Of a stretch of DNA of 64,000 nt, positions 47,621 through 60,800 are shown one piece after another. Each line of letters begins with the position of its first letter. Within the stretch, counting starts at the first letter, position 1. The notes below the pieces were generated by a model, which made no database searches, was not told the origin of the DNA, and saw only the letters and a list, made by a program, of their open reading frames with translations. The translations under genes and the position numbers were made by a program. The DNA comes from Casuarius casuarius (Eukaryota > Chordata > Aves > Casuariiformes > Casuariidae): NCBI GenBank assembly GCA_003342895.1, contig PTFA01000195.1, positions 930,001-994,000 on the forward strand, read 5' to 3'.

Positions 47621-50600
47621 TCGAGGCCAGCTTTCTAAGTAGCTATTGGAAGTCACTGTGAGGAAGATCTGAGCTATTCTGTAGGGAATTCTGCACAACA
47701 AAAGTTACATTCATAATTTTTAATTAAGAAATGAGATTTTTTTTTCAGTGAACTGCACTGGGGCTTGTTTCCTTCCTGTTCCTTGCATGCCTCCAAACTC
47801 AAGCATTACAGGTATCAAGGAACAATTACTTTTCTTGTTCTTTTTTTTAATTTTTCCAACTAAACAAAAAAATTTCATGTTCAGATTGAACCAAATAATT
47901 ACTTTTAGCCCTGCTAGTAAAATGGCAAAAGTGTGTTTCCTCAGCACAATCAGATATTTCAGTTCACCTCTAATGTATCCTTACAGTTTTCAGCTTTAAA
48001 TATTTTTAGATACTGTGTTAGAGTTTCTTTTAAAAAAGAATTTCAAAATGGCAAGTTGACATGACTCAGCTCTAAAACATCTGGAAGAAACATTTAAATT
48101 CTTCCATTTTGTTGTCTTTTTTTAGTTAAAATAATTTCCCCCCCCAGTGAAGTAGGTTCAAAAGAACAGGGGTGTATTTAGCCCCCTTGTTGCTCCCTGG
48201 AAGGAATCCCACTGGTTTGCAAGGTGACAGACATGGTGTAAGGCTGGACCATAATTTCTGGGTTTCACAAAGGGAACTGTGTAAACTCAGGTGGGTGGAA
48301 ACAATCTAACTGCATTTTTTGGCAGGATCTATCTCCTCTAAGGTGATGTAAGAGCAAGGTAACACATGACCCATCCTTAAAGGAGCGTGCTAGAGCCGAG
48401 AGTTGGGAGTGCAGAAGAAATTCTTTTTGACTTAATAAATGCAACCTGGAATTGTCATGAGAGAGAAAGAGAAAATAAAATATGGAAACCCCAGATGGCA
48501 TTTTATACAGAGTCAGTTTCCTGACTGTGAGTGCATTTTAAGGAATTGTCCTACACACTGGGATGTCATAAATCCAGCTTGATATAGAGCCACGCTGCTC
48601 AGCTGCTGNCTGCAACTTGCAGCCTCGGCTTTTGTTTGTTTGAGACTCGGGGTTTTGTTTTGTTTTCCGCCATAAAGAAATAGGAGCATTTTGTGTGAGA
48701 AACAGCAAGAGTACAGGCAAAAACCATGAACTCCTTGCCTCGCCTGACTCTGCTACACTCCCGAATAAGTGAGATATCTCCATAATGTGCAAATAATGAG
48801 AGGCCAATTATGCCTGAGGAAGGAGGGCAGGGGATAGGGGTCTGATGAATAGTAAGCAAGACTGACTTACATGGAAATCAGGCCGAAAGCTGCTTTCAGC
48901 TTTAGAAGTTATTAACTAGCGCTGCCAACTGTGGCCAGACATCCCTGCGCTAGGCATTGTGCAGCGATGGNGCAGGAGGCAGGCCCTGTTCAGCCAGGCG
49001 GTCCACGGCGGGGAAACACGGTACCTACCCCCTGGAAACGTAAGGGGAAAACAGCATTAGGATCCTCGAGCTTCTGGCATTGCCCTATCAGATCCCCGAT
49101 GGCTGCAGTTTGAACTTGATTCTTGCTACTCTCAGGCACTTTAACAAAGCTCCCAAATTAGGAGCGCAGTTTCGGGAGGCTGTGGCTTTGCCAGTAAAGT
49201 GAACAAGACCACAGCATGAGATTTAGCACTGGCCTGCAAATATCCTCACTCTTTAACTGTTAATATGATCCTTAGCATGCTTTTAGGCTGCGCCAGGCAG
49301 CCCCGGACAGCACACGGGCATGGGTTTGCGGATGCCGTGGGCAAACTTCTCGTCTGCTGCACTAGGAGACAGCTTAAAGCAGCACGGTGAAATTTTTTCT
49401 CATTTCATGCCAGACAAAGGGTGTTAAAAAAACACTGCCTGTTGATGCTGGGGTGTGAACCTGTCTTCAAATCATGAGGCTGTTGGGAAAAAAAGATTAC
49501 CTGTGTCCTTGAGCTTATCTTTTTTTATCCTGCTCCCTACAAAAGGGAGGGCTTTTTCTAGCTACATGTAATTCTCCAGCCAACTAAAACCTTTGCCTCA
49601 GATTTAAAATCCTAGGGATGTGCTTTGTTTTGTGTATGTCTGGGTATGTACATATATGAATGGATGAATATGTATGCATAATTATATACATAAACACATA
49701 TACTTACAGCTCCATGCACATATACATTTGTAAATACATATATTTATAAATATATTGAGACATGCAACTTAGAAAGTTTCATGATTTCACTTGCTACCTG
49801 AAGACACAACATTAAGAGGAATATGTACTTAAAAGCAAATTGATCTAGTGCTTGAAAGAGGAAGTGGAAGTTGTTTCTCTGTGTGACATTGCAGTGCTTA
49901 TTCTTAATCTGAGACNTGAAACAGGAGGCCTAGTGAACTCCTAATAAAGGTAATGGCAATAATAGAAGGGAAATTAATTAACTATATGGAAACAAAAGGA
50001 TGCCTGTTATATTCAAATTTTATGACATTTATATCTGCAATACTGTGGAGGTCCCTGCAAGATGCAAGGTGTCTCTGGAGAGGTGAGCCCATGCACTGTG
50101 TCCCAGCTGAGAATGGTCCTAGCCTTCATCCTGCATGCTCCTGTGCTAATTCTGCGAATCCCAGAGGATCTTGCTTCTGATTTTCACCAATCCCTCTCCC
50201 TTCCAAACAGGGCCTGTGGATTTGTGTGTTTGCCTTTGAACCAGGGGCTGTAGGAGAACGTAACACCAGCTGTGTTGGCAGATTTTAGCGTGCTTCTTGG
50301 GTTAGCGCACACAAAGTGTGACCACATCTTTTCAAAAAGTCCCTTATCTTTTTTCCCCTACAAAGCGCACGTTCATTTTTTGCTATTATCTAGTAAGCTA
50401 GTAATCAGTAGAGGACTAACACTCCTACTTTTAACCGACCTGTGTCCATCTCAGTAACCAGCCCTATTCCCTGTGACTTGGTGCCTATGAACAAATCTAC
50501 CAGCAGTGACCTGTGTAGGCTGGAGGCTGCAAGCAGCCAGCAGTAGCAAATCGGAGCTTGGAGCTCTGTTACTTTGACCAAACCCAGTGGCAAACGTATG

Positions 50601-50649
50601 CCAAACTTATAACATGAGCTCAAACTACAATAACTGTATGGGCATAGCA
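47621..50649. other. Gene-free stretch
   Basis: Contains an AT/TA-rich low-complexity block at about 49636-49760 with many TATAC/ATAC strings, and a CpG-retaining patch near 48930-49110. No gene was recognised. Confidence 0.45.
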
Positions 50650-50651
50650 GT

Positions 50652-50810
50652 AGGGTATGTCTACACTGGGAAAGGAGAGTATGGAAAGCTAGATCAGGCA
50701 TTAAAACCCAGCCCGCTGTCAACTAACATCTCCTGGTGACCTCCTGGCTCTGGAAGTGGCATAAGCTACTCCAGACAAACAAACTATTAGCGTGGACTGA
50801 ACATCCACTT
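50652..50810 (+). mobile_element. Probable ancient DNA-transposon remnant (TAGGGTATGTCTACACT end)
   Basis: TAGGGTATGTCTACACTGGG at 50652-50671 resembles the terminal sequence of a DNA-transposon family common in turtles and crocodilians and sparse in birds. The rest of this segment is decayed and the opposite end was not found, so the right limit is approximate. Confidence 0.4.
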
Positions 50811-50845
50811 AACAAATTAGTGTTGGATACATTTACATGCCTTCT

Positions 50846-51150
50846 CACTGTTCCTCNACCTTTTTAAGTCCTGGAACGATGGAATGTTTTTATGAGAAAA
50901 AGTCATCCACAGACGATCTCATACATACAGTCTTGCTGCAATGATTTTCATTTATAGCCAAATAAAAATTGGGCTGTGCTTGGACTGTTTGTAACCTCTG
51001 TTTTCATCCCTGTTTGTCTGCCCCACTGCAAGGGAATGAGTGTGTATTCAAAAATTAACAGTGTTATTTTGTGAACTATTCCCTTTTTTTTTTTTTTTTT
51101 TTTTGATGCGAGCCAGCAGAGACCAGTGGGCCAGAGGTGAAGAAACACTG
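50846..51150. mobile_element. Probable non-autonomous hAT (Charlie-like) remnant
   Basis: The left end CACTGTTCCTCNACCTTTTT resembles the hAT/Charlie end 'cagtggttctcaaccttttt'. The right end GAGGTGAAGAAACACTG at 51134-51150 is its inverted counterpart, with about 11 of 15 terminal bases matching. A T-run sits inside at about 51086-51104. No convincing 8-base target duplication was seen and no transposase is encoded. Confidence 0.45.
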
Positions 51151-54024
51151 CCTGGCTTACTCTGAAAAGACTTCCCTATTTAGACAAGCCATAAGGAAAA
51201 AGAGTTTTCAGCCTCTGATAATACCTCTACAATACCAAACTACTGTGCTCCTCCCATTAACTAAAACATAGCAAAGCAGGTAGTAGAACCAAGTGCCTCT
51301 AAGTAACTCTACAGTAACNAACTCTTGCATATACTCAAGTGAGATTTCAATTAAAAAACCATTTCTGTTTGAAGGATTTTTTGTCAGCTGCCACACGTTC
51401 AAAATGCCAGTTAAAAATCCTGAAAGCTCTTTTAAAAGCAGTCATAATGTAGCTCAAGATGACAACAGCCTTTGGTTTCCAAAATTTGACTTCCCAGGGT
51501 TCCCCAGCAGTACATAACGTGTTGACCTAGTATCCTGATTTAGTTTGAATCNGAGTACTAAGCTTTTAGTGAATCTGGCATGCTTAAACTGCGTCCGTAG
51601 TCGCCCACACTCTGTCTGTTTCATTTTCTGAAACTTGGGATAACTAACTTTATGATGGTGATGTTGAGTAGCCATTAATTCTCATTTCTTTCAGCTATTC
51701 CTCAACTCCAGCTTATGAGTTCTTCAATAAAAATCTCCCAAAGTTACCTTGGCGACTCATNCGTTTGCCAAGCTGACAGATTTATGACAGTTACATATAT
51801 AAATATTTATATGCTGCGGCAATGCAATTTTTAAAGGCAGATATACACACTCTCACCGAGACTTTCAAACAAGGCAAAACACACGTGCACCATGTGACAT
51901 AACCATATACAAGTCAGTGTGTATCAGTACGTGCCTGAATACACAGATANACACACTAATGATCACGCCGACTTTCTGACAAGCATACATACTTCTTATC
52001 CACAAGCAGCATACTCAAGCCACAACATGCTAACATACGTATAAATTCTTCAAACACGAGCATAAAACCTCTTGCATATTGCTGGACAAGGCAGCATAGG
52101 AGCACATCTCTCTCAGGAGCAGGCGTGTTGCTTTACACATGCAATTTTCCCCTGAAAACAGACTTTTATGCACAGACACATTCATTGTTTCTCAAGCAAG
52201 TTAGGCGTTGGACATGAAAGAATCTCCTGTTCAACAAACCAAAATTCAGCTGTGTATGCATGACCATATATGTACACAGACATGCAGATCTGTAACTATC
52301 ATAGAGAAATTATCATAGGAAATAATTCCCCTGATTTTTTTTGCCTGTCACACAGACATGCAACTTCCTCCTCTTTAGACCTGACTGAACCTCTTTGTGT
52401 TGCATTGCCCTAGGCTGGTGACCAGAGCAAATCCTTGGCCTATAAATTCTGGTGATGAGTTCAGCTGTTTTATTGTCTGGCAGAATAGATGGAGATGATA
52501 CAAAGTCCAAAGGAAAAAAGAGGAGGGGGCTAAAGGGAGGAGAGTCATTTATATGTAAACGACACAGCAATTTATTGGAGAAGCCAGGGATCTTTTATTT
52601 TTGTAAGGCTGAGGGCTTGCTTTATCAGCATGCCATTAACCCAAAACATACTCTGAAGGTACCATTTTACGAGCTCCATCTTCCCTTTCTTTGTCTGAAA
52701 GTCTAAATATAAAATCACTTTTTTTTCTTTCCCTTCTCTTGCTTTAAAAATAGAACTCAGATGAAGTCCTCCTCCTCCCCTGCTTTTGATGGGGAAATCT
52801 CAGTGTCTGTTTAGATTTTGCTTATACATTAATAAAACATTACAGGGAAGTAGTGGGAGAGAGACCAAAACCCTTGGCTGTGACAACAAAATGCCTTTCT
52901 GTTCTGCTGTTTCCACTTGAATTCACTTATGCTTCTTCTAGCCTCCAAGAACTTTGGCTTAGTGTGGGATGTGAGACATAGGGAGAGGTTTTTAAATATA
53001 CATGTAGAGGGTATGTATTGTGCCCCCCAGCCCTTTGCATCCACTGTGGGAGAACTGGTGCGATGCAGGCTTCAGGAGAGCCTGTGCTTGGCTCAGGTCT
53101 CATTTCTGCCCCGTCTGTCTAGGAAGGTAGGGACAATACAGTGACTAAAGCCGGCAGGTTCTTAATCCAAATCCCCAGCCCTGGTGCTTGGTTCCTACGG
53201 TTATCACAGACTGGAGACTTAGAGCAATATCCCTCAAGGTCTGATTTTGGCTGCTGCAAAGTGAGATGCTTGAGGTGGAGGGAACAGGATATAATCTGCT
53301 GCTGAATTAGACAACAAATGTGAGGCTCTTTGAGAAGCAATAGGAATCCAAGCTCAGAGAGAAGTCAACAGTGGCTTTAAAAAATTTTACTCCAGAAGAC
53401 TTGAATTGGCTATCCAAAACTGCAACCTTTTTGCAAAACAGAACCTAAAAAACTACCTGTCTTGGCCTTCCCATCTTTAAAATAGGGATATCCACAAATC
53501 TCAAAAGATTTCTGGAACTCACTTTCCTCCTGTGCTTTTCGTTCTGCGTGCGTGGGGGGCACTGGTAAAATGCGCTATTCGCTATCCTGACTACTGACAA
53601 CAGGNAAAGGGCTTTCACAGCATGGCTGCAAGTTCAGTTACCTAGTTAATCCTCAGTCTGAGCCAAATAACATAGGGTAAGAGCTATAGAGCACTGGCAT
53701 GACACATTTGTGCCCTTTCTTTCTCACCTATGTGTATCTTTCCAGATACTAGAGTACTTCAAAGTGTCATGGGCAAAACTATTTTTACCAGATGATCAAA
53801 ACTTTGGTGGTATTTTCAGCTTGCCTGTCGTTTCAAGGGCTTCAAGTATGTAGAGCCAACTTCTCAGTCACAGTCTTTGGAAGGTCTGAGGTTCNTTCAT
53901 TAGTCTTCTGATTTGTTTCCCAGCTCTGGAAGCACAGACTTGCTTAGGATCTGATCCAAAACCCTTTAATCCCAAGGAATGGCTTCAATAGCCATGGTTT
54001 TGTACACTCTGCCCAGAAATCTAA
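51151..54024. other. Gene-free stretch
   Basis: An AC/ATAC-rich but non-tandem region covers about 51800-52300. A weak MIR-like minus-strand string (TTCCCATCTTTAAAATAGGG) lies at 53469-53488. No gene seen. Confidence 0.45.
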
Positions 54025-54075
54025 AGAAGCTTTCTGGTTTTCCTTCCTTATCTGTAAAACGATAGATAAGTATAA
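54025..54075 (-). repeat. MIR-like trace, minus strand
   Basis: GGTTTTCCTTCCTTATCTGTAAAACGATAGATAAG resembles 'cagtttcctcatctgtaaaatgggataat' of reversed MIR. The trace is short and uncertain. Confidence 0.3.
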
Positions 54076-54167
54076 CATCTCTCTTCTTTTATTTTCCCCT
54101 TTCCTTTTCGATTAAGGACAGCCAGATTCACCACTTGTCTTTTCCCTTATTGCAGTACCATACAGCA

Positions 54168-54296
54168 TGTATATGTGTTTGTGTGTNTATATATATAGAT
54201 ATATAGATATATATCTACATATATCTACATATATAGATATGTACATATATATTTATGCATATATATTTATGCATATATATATATGTACATGTCACA
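54168..54296. repeat. AT-rich palindromic microsatellite
   Basis: Irregular TA/ATATAGAT/ATATATCTACAT/ATGCATATATATTT units over about 130 bases. Many units are self-complementary, so cruciform or slipped structures are possible. An ambiguous base at 54187 suggests length or sequence polymorphism. Confidence 0.85.
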
Positions 54297-55835
54297 GATT
54301 TATGGTTCCACTCCTAACTTTGCCTAACTTTATGGTAAAGAATAGCTTTAAAAATTTAATTCTACTTCATATTAAATATGAAGCATTAATAAGGCTACAA
54401 GCCTTGCTAGTGTGTTCAAATCTAGGAACAGGGCCATGTTTGAATAGTTTGTTGGAAGTCACCGTTAGGAATGTTCCCATCTTAAATCACTTTCTAGGAA
54501 TTAAAAAAGATCATGTACTGTAACTGCCCATTGTGCTTTTGAGGTTAGGAAATTAAGGAAGTACAATAAATTTGCTGAATAGGGGCTATTGTTTCTTGTC
54601 TTCTTTTTCCTCAGGATAGTGAATCTTAAAATATACAGCCATGTTTGCTGAATCTGTTTGTGTGTGTGTGTGTATAGCCATTTTGAAGTAGGAACAGAAG
54701 TACGTAGAATCCTTTAGGAATTTACTGTAAGTCAGTAATGGATTTTGCTTGTTTTCAGGCCTGGTTTTAAAACGTCTTGTAAAAAAATAATATCCCCAAA
54801 GCATATTGTGCAGGAATTAATGTGGAACAAGAGCAAAATTACTCTGCCTCTTATGCATTAAAAAATCCCAGTGACACTAGGTTCAAAACATTACAAAAAT
54901 GTGTTTCCCCCTCCTTCTCTCTCTCTCTCTCTAATATTTTAGCAACTCAGTATAATTCTTGATTATTGTGCTGTTTGATATATGGGAAAGGGGACCTTGA
55001 ACATGGGATAAGTGCTTCTAGAATAGCTCTGAGATATGTGATCTGCAACGCATAATATTACGTAAGTCCAGTAGAGCAGAATGTATATAAGCCTTGAGCC
55101 GAAGCAGATTTTGTAATGGTGGAGGTTTAACCCAGCAGTCTAGCAGAAGTTTGTACTGGTGTAGCACCATCACCTATACAAGGAGCGTTGTAGAACCCCC
55201 CCCCCCCTTTGTATCTAGAGAAGATTTTTACCATTAAAAGGTTTAAATTCTTCCCCTTTTATGATGATACAGTTGCATTATGCAAAATAAACAACCCATA
55301 CTTATAAAAAGCATATATTTTTCAAAGTATTGAAACTCCATACAAAATTATATTATATAAATATATATCTGAACACACACACACACATACACAAACAAAA
55401 CTTTCAGTTAGCAGTCCATATCAAGTTATTTTGCTCTTTTTTTCACCTGCCTAAATTTTCATGCCTATGTGTTCCTGATTTAGAAACGGATGATAAGATG
55501 GTATCAGGGCATTTAAGACCCTCCTCACCTCACTGACCATGGCAAGTGTTCATTAAGGAAAGGATCCTGATCTAAGCTGGTNGTGTTTTCCACGGAGCTT
55601 GGACCAGATAACCCTCCTCCAATCTAAATGGCTCTGTGTTTTCTGACCAAGAGCTAAAATATTCTAAGGACTCCTGCCCTGGTTTCAGAGATCAGTGCAC
55701 TGCTTCTGAACACAGCCTAAACTGGCAGCAATCTACCAGGGCAGATCCAGTAGGAGAATCAGGCAGGATGTGATTTTTTGGAAAATCCTCCCTCCCACAG
55801 TTTAACTTTTGTCCTTGGTCTCAAGAGGTCTGGAC
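54297..55835. other. Gene-free stretch with small simple repeats
   Basis: Short repeats include a TG run at 54654-54673, a CT run near 54921-54934, a C-run at about 55196-55207 and an AC run at 55373-55387. No gene seen. Confidence 0.5.
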
Positions 55836-55955
55836 TTTATCCTTGCTCTATTACTGATTAACAGTGAGACCTTGTGGAAAGGTTTGGTAAACATCTTGTN
55901 GAAGATGCTTTCTCGTCTCTGCCTCACTTTCTCCATCTGTAAAATAGGGCCTAAG
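55836..55955 (-). repeat. MIR-like (CORE-SINE), minus strand
   Basis: 'Ttgctctattactgatta', 'cagtgagaccttgtggaaag' and CTCTGCCTCACTTTCTCCAT followed by CTGTAAAATAGGG follow reversed MIR order ('ctgccactgactt ... gtgaccttgggcaag ... ctgtgcctcagtttcc ... ctgtaaaatgggg') over 120 bases. Confidence 0.6.
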
Positions 55956-56254
55956 GTCCATGCCAGCTTTGAGATGAACTGATGGAAAGCATGAGACGAT
56001 ATTATATAGGATTGGGAAAGATGCTGTACAAGGTTTACTTTTATTAGGAAATGCCATTGTTAAGACTTGTCAAAACTGGGCCCTTGTCACCAACAAGACC
56101 CCCATAAGATCCCCTTTCTGTACACATTGATCTTCTGATTTCTTCATGCAGCCATAATTTATCTCCTAGAAATACTGGAATTGTGTTAAGCAAACACAGC
56201 AGACACTTTATGTTTCTGTGGGAGATGGTGTTTAGAGTGGGAGGATGACCAGAG

Positions 56255-56380
56255 GAAATAAGATTAAGTTAAGCAAGGAAAAAATTAGAGTGAACATCAG
56301 GAAAAATATCTTTCTCATGTCTGATAGTCTGTGGCTGTGATTTCATAATCCGAGGGAAATAGTGGAGGGTGCATGGTGTT
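56255..56380 (+). mobile_element. Old CR1-like fragment, plus strand
   Basis: GAGTGAACATCAGGAAAAAT (56289-56308), then 'ctgtggctgtgatttcataatccgagggaaatagtggaggg', matches the CR1 ORF2 end pattern 'tgaacatcaggaaaaacttctt ... ctgtggaatagccttcc ... gaggtggtggaggc'. No open frame. Confidence 0.5.
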
Positions 56381-57307
56381 TTTGAACAAAATAGCATACC
56401 AGAAAATATGTTTTTGCTTCTATTTACTGGACTTCCTAGTACATTGTGATCTGGTCTGGCTTGAATTACGTAGTCTAATTAAAACAGACTCTGATTTAAT
56501 GGGCTAGATACACAGAACATTTAGGTACACAAATGCTGGTATAAGCTTTGCACACAGAGGCATTAATTTGCATGCCCAGTTACAGGAGTTCTGCACAGAA
56601 ATTGGTTAATTGCACCAATTGAATAGCTGATTGGGCATAATACCCTACACAATAGCCTGATTTGCATATGCATTGATGCAGCCTTGCATGTATAGTTATG
56701 TGTGCAATGGTGCTCACATTTTGTATATATAAGAGTGCATGTAAATTGCTGGAAAATCTGTCCCAGTAGATCTCTTCCATCTCTACCTTAGATCATTCTG
56801 TTTGCTAAGTAATAGATCACCCCACTCTGATACTAAAATGCGTCAGCTCGGAGAGTGAATATCAATTAAATGAGTAAATAAAATGCTGCCAAAGGTGTAT
56901 TTTTGTATTTTACCTAAAAATCTCCTTTTTAGTAGCTATCATAACTAAAACTGGATTGTTTTAGGGCCCTTTTCTGGCTGTGAAAGGCAGCTTGTTCTTT
57001 CAGTAATTCACGTATTTATTAGCCCCTTTTCACACGCATTTGTTTGTCAAACTGTAAACCTGATCGAATTCCATATAAGGCACACTCATGCTATTCCCTC
57101 TAAATTCCATAGGATATTGGTTTAATTGAGGTCAAGGCCTCACAGTATTGGGAGCTATTGAACTGATGATATACACCTCAAGGCAAGGATCTGGTTTGAG
57201 GCAATTATATTGTCCAGTAAGCAAGTTCCAAGCTGCAGGCTCCAAAGAAAGTCAATATTATTTTTCTTGAAGCAGCAAAAACTTCTCAGTTCATCTTTAC
57301 TTTTTTT
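56381..57307. other. Gene-free stretch
   Basis: AT-rich; positions 56560-56670 carry several TTAATTTGCATGC/TTTGCATATGCAT-type strings with octamer-like motifs. No gene. Confidence 0.4.
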
Positions 57308-57395
57308 TAGATAAAGCAACTGAGGCACAGAACACAAAATTCACNTAGAAATAACCAATAACTAAACCAGATCTCCTGGTGAACTCTATCTTGGT
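57308..57395 (+). repeat. MIR-like fragment, plus strand
   Basis: TTAGATAAAGCAACTGAGGC, 'acagaacacaaaattcac' and later 'accagatctcctggtgaactc' parallel 'acagataaggaaactgaggcacagag ... gtcacacag ... ccaggtctcctgac'. Confidence 0.45.
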
Positions 57396-60300
57396 TCATT
57401 GGTGACTCTCCTAGCTCTCTTTCTCTCTCCTGTCCCCATGGAAAAGCCAACTGGCCTGCTCGGTCTCTTCAGTACAGGTCTTCGCTGGCAGCAGACAGCA
57501 ACAAGCTCTTCTCTGGCTTTCTGTTATTATGTCTATTCTTTTCTAGCAAACTAAAACATGATGTCCAATAAAAAGAGATGGGAAGAGTTATCTGAAACTT
57601 TTGACTCAACACAGTAGGTGTACAGGATGCTCTNACAAAGTGTATGCTTAAAGCTTTCAGCCATTTGCTCCCCATCTTGGATCAGGCATACAAGGCTATA
57701 GGAGAGTCCTGAGGAAAACAGAGCTGGAGCTTTTGGACAAGTGATTCTAAAAGGCTGGTATTAAGTATTTTAGTTTCAGTGTACAAATTGTTGACTTTGA
57801 AGGCCCTGGTTCTTGGAGTTTTTTTCTATTCCTGTGTTTAGGAGTTGGAGACCATAGAGAAGGGGGAGGATAGGATTAAAGCCAGCTTTTTGTTTCCAGT
57901 TTCTTCAGACGAGGCTGGAGTATGCCTGCAGAAGTCTGAAGAAGCCTCAGGTTGGTTCTAACTTGGGTTCTGCTTCCAATAACTCCAGCAGGAGCTGCTG
58001 GAAGAACTGCATGGCCACACTACTTTCGTACTCCAATCAGAGGGCTGAGGGATTTCTCCAACAGGGATTTCCACCCATTGTAAACTTATTTCAAGCTGTC
58101 AGAGTAGATCAATAGGATCAGCAAGAGGTGGACCCAGTGGACTTACTGCAGTAAAAATGAGACTGCAGTCATTATGAGAAGAATGTACTCATTTAAGGGG
58201 CCTGATGGTCTTACAAGGGAAATATTAATCTGCGCTTTAAAATACAACAGCTTCCAAGCAATGAGCATCCCAGGATAGNTAAGAAGTGCCACACTTCTGG
58301 TGACCTTAAGGATCAGCTCCTTCCCTATGAGGCAGTGAGGCAGCGGGTTATTTTAACAGAGCATAAATCAAGTCCAGGGATCTCTGAGCCTAGTCCCGTT
58401 ACTGTAGGTAAAAGCAAAAATCCAGGTGAGATTTGAAGGTAGTCCATAAGGCAGAAAGAGAAACTCTGCTTCCAGAGAGCAAGAGCTGAAGTGGAAAAGG
58501 CTCCCTCACCAGTAGCCAAAATATAGAAGACAAGTTAATGTTAGATAATAGACAAATGAAAAAGGGAGAGAATGAACTGCGGTCCAGACCTTGGCACATC
58601 CTTAAAACAAGCAGATCTATTCTAAATGGAAACCTCAGACACAGTGGGGAAAGAATATCTGTGTAAGCACTGGTATGGTCAGAAAAAGGGAAGGAGGTGC
58701 CACCATTTTCTTTTCACTGGAGCTGATATTTCTCAGGCAGGAAACAGCATTTCCCACTGTATTTGTTCTGCTGCCTGTCCTGAAAAACAGATCTACTCCA
58801 GCAGCGTCTTTCTGTCCTACAAAGAGTCAACTCCTGCCATCTAAGTGCATGCCTTTGAATAATGAATCCTGAGAGCAAGGGAGGAGAATTCACAGCAAAG
58901 CCTACCTAGCTTTCCCAGATGCCAGACTGCTGAGTTCAGACTTAGTCAAGAGTTTTGAGAAGCTCAGGTAAAAAAATAAGAAGTGGAAAGCTTCATTATT
59001 ATCACTTGTTGTGACTATGTGTACAGAGAACAAGTCAGCTTGCAACAGGTACCTGACAGCTTTTCAAATCCCCTCTAAGAAACTGAAGGTGTTTTGCAGG
59101 ATTTTTTTGTTCTTTCCAATGTGGTCTTCTCTGTTTCTCTNTGTGTTTTGCTATTTCCACTTTGGCTGGTGCCGTGGTAATAAGAATGATTATTCTTGAT
59201 GGCCAAACTATCAACTAATGCAAAAGCAGTGGGAAGAATATTTCTGTCAAGAAAACGGAAAAAAGGAAACACCTTCATCTCCCAAGATAATGCCATACAT
59301 GATGAATGCATCTCTTGATCACATAAAAGTGTTTCATTCATGTAAAATTACAAAGGCATGAAAATGAGCAGGATTCCTTTTGAAGTCAAGACAGTTGGCG
59401 TCATCTTGGTGGTCATTTCTCAGGGAGGTAACTCTGGGCTTATTAATAATGAACTGAGAACTTGGATTTTTTTTTTTTTGGTGCTTCTGTATTTTTATGT
59501 GTTTTTTCATCTTTTAAGAGAAATGGCTTAAGTCTCTTGGAATGTGCAATACATTCTGGTATCTAGAAACAGTGGTATCCATTGAGATAGCCCTGTAGTC
59601 TCTTTCATTCAAAGAAATTCTTNTNTCTGAGTCTTTTGCTCTAATCACCNCAATAATTTGTTCACAGCCTACATTTCTGTCTCTCAGGTGATCAGGCGGG
59701 AGGTTATAATCTTGTCCATGCTATGGTCCAGGAGTTCCCACACAGTTTTTACCCACTGCCAGCAGCAATAGTGATAGGCACCACGAAAAGTTTGGGCACC
59801 TCCACTGTAGACTCTTCTATACTATTGCGTCTTTTCTGAGATGATACTGTGGCAATAGTAGGATGACAGTGACTGAGACACTAGATTACTGAGACCTGTC
59901 TGTTCTCCGCATGGCTGCAGAAGGAGGGGCTTTGTGTTTAGTGTAAGACAGCTCAGCTTGACACAAGTGATGTCGAGGTGAGAGTTGTTTTAAGGGAGAT
60001 GGTAGGACATAGTATGCTGATTAAAGATGTGTAGAGTACATGGGAATACTCATTCATTGAAAAGACGATACAAACAGAGTTTTCTTAGAATATGGGCATC
60101 TGCTCTCACCTTGCTTTGCCTAAGGAAGCTACTTCAAATCATGACAGGGAGTTCAGAAAATATAAAATANAATCCAGTTTGTACTCTGAAGGATATCCTT
60201 GCATTAGGAAGAGGTATCTCAGACCCAAGTTCTCCATTAACAGTATAGTGACTTGAGCGAGACTGGTTGAGTGATTAAAGTACCTAAGCTTGTTCAGGCT

Positions 60301-60616
60301 TTCCCTCTGGAAGTCTTCAAAGACACTCAGCAATCCATATTGATTAGGTATGGAATTGTTGGATACATTTAGAAACAACTCTGTGATTTGAGTGCCTAAA
60401 TTGAGTAAAAGAAATTCCACACTAATTTGGAAAGTTTTACATGAGACCACTTCAGAGCTTCCTTTGAGAGCTAGGAAGGTAGTATAGGAGCCCTTTGCCC
60501 CACGTCCTCCCTTTTTCCCTGTAGTAAAGATACACAATCTTTCTCTCCTAAAGAAAAAAATGAACCCAAGGGTGAGCTCCATCTGTCCTGACGTTGAAGG
60601 CCAAAAGATAGACACC
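57396..60616. other. Gene-free stretch
   Basis: No gene or confident repeat in 3.2 kb. A T-run lies at 59468-59480. Three ambiguous bases cluster at 59623-59650. Confidence 0.45.
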
Positions 60617-60624
60617 TAAGTCTG

Positions 60625-60800
60625 GACTAGCTACACTAGACTCCATTTACAATCAGTGGAGAGAAATAGGCATCTCCAGAGAAAGATTCATCGCATCCTA
60701 AGATAAACATCTCAGATAGCTCAGATGAGTTTTTTCTAGGGGATGCTTTTTTCTCTCCATTGACTACAAAATAAGCCCTGACTGACCAACTGCAGATGTC
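60625..60800. repeat. Imperfect inverted repeat (MITE-like)
   Basis: Positions 60645-60677 pair with the reverse complement of about 60739-60771 (pattern GGRGATGCYTWTTTCTCTCC). Weaker pairing extends outward to the flanking CTAAGT strings. The compact hairpin layout resembles the 'ccattgacttcaatggg' palindromic repeats of turtles and archosaurs. Confidence 0.55.
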
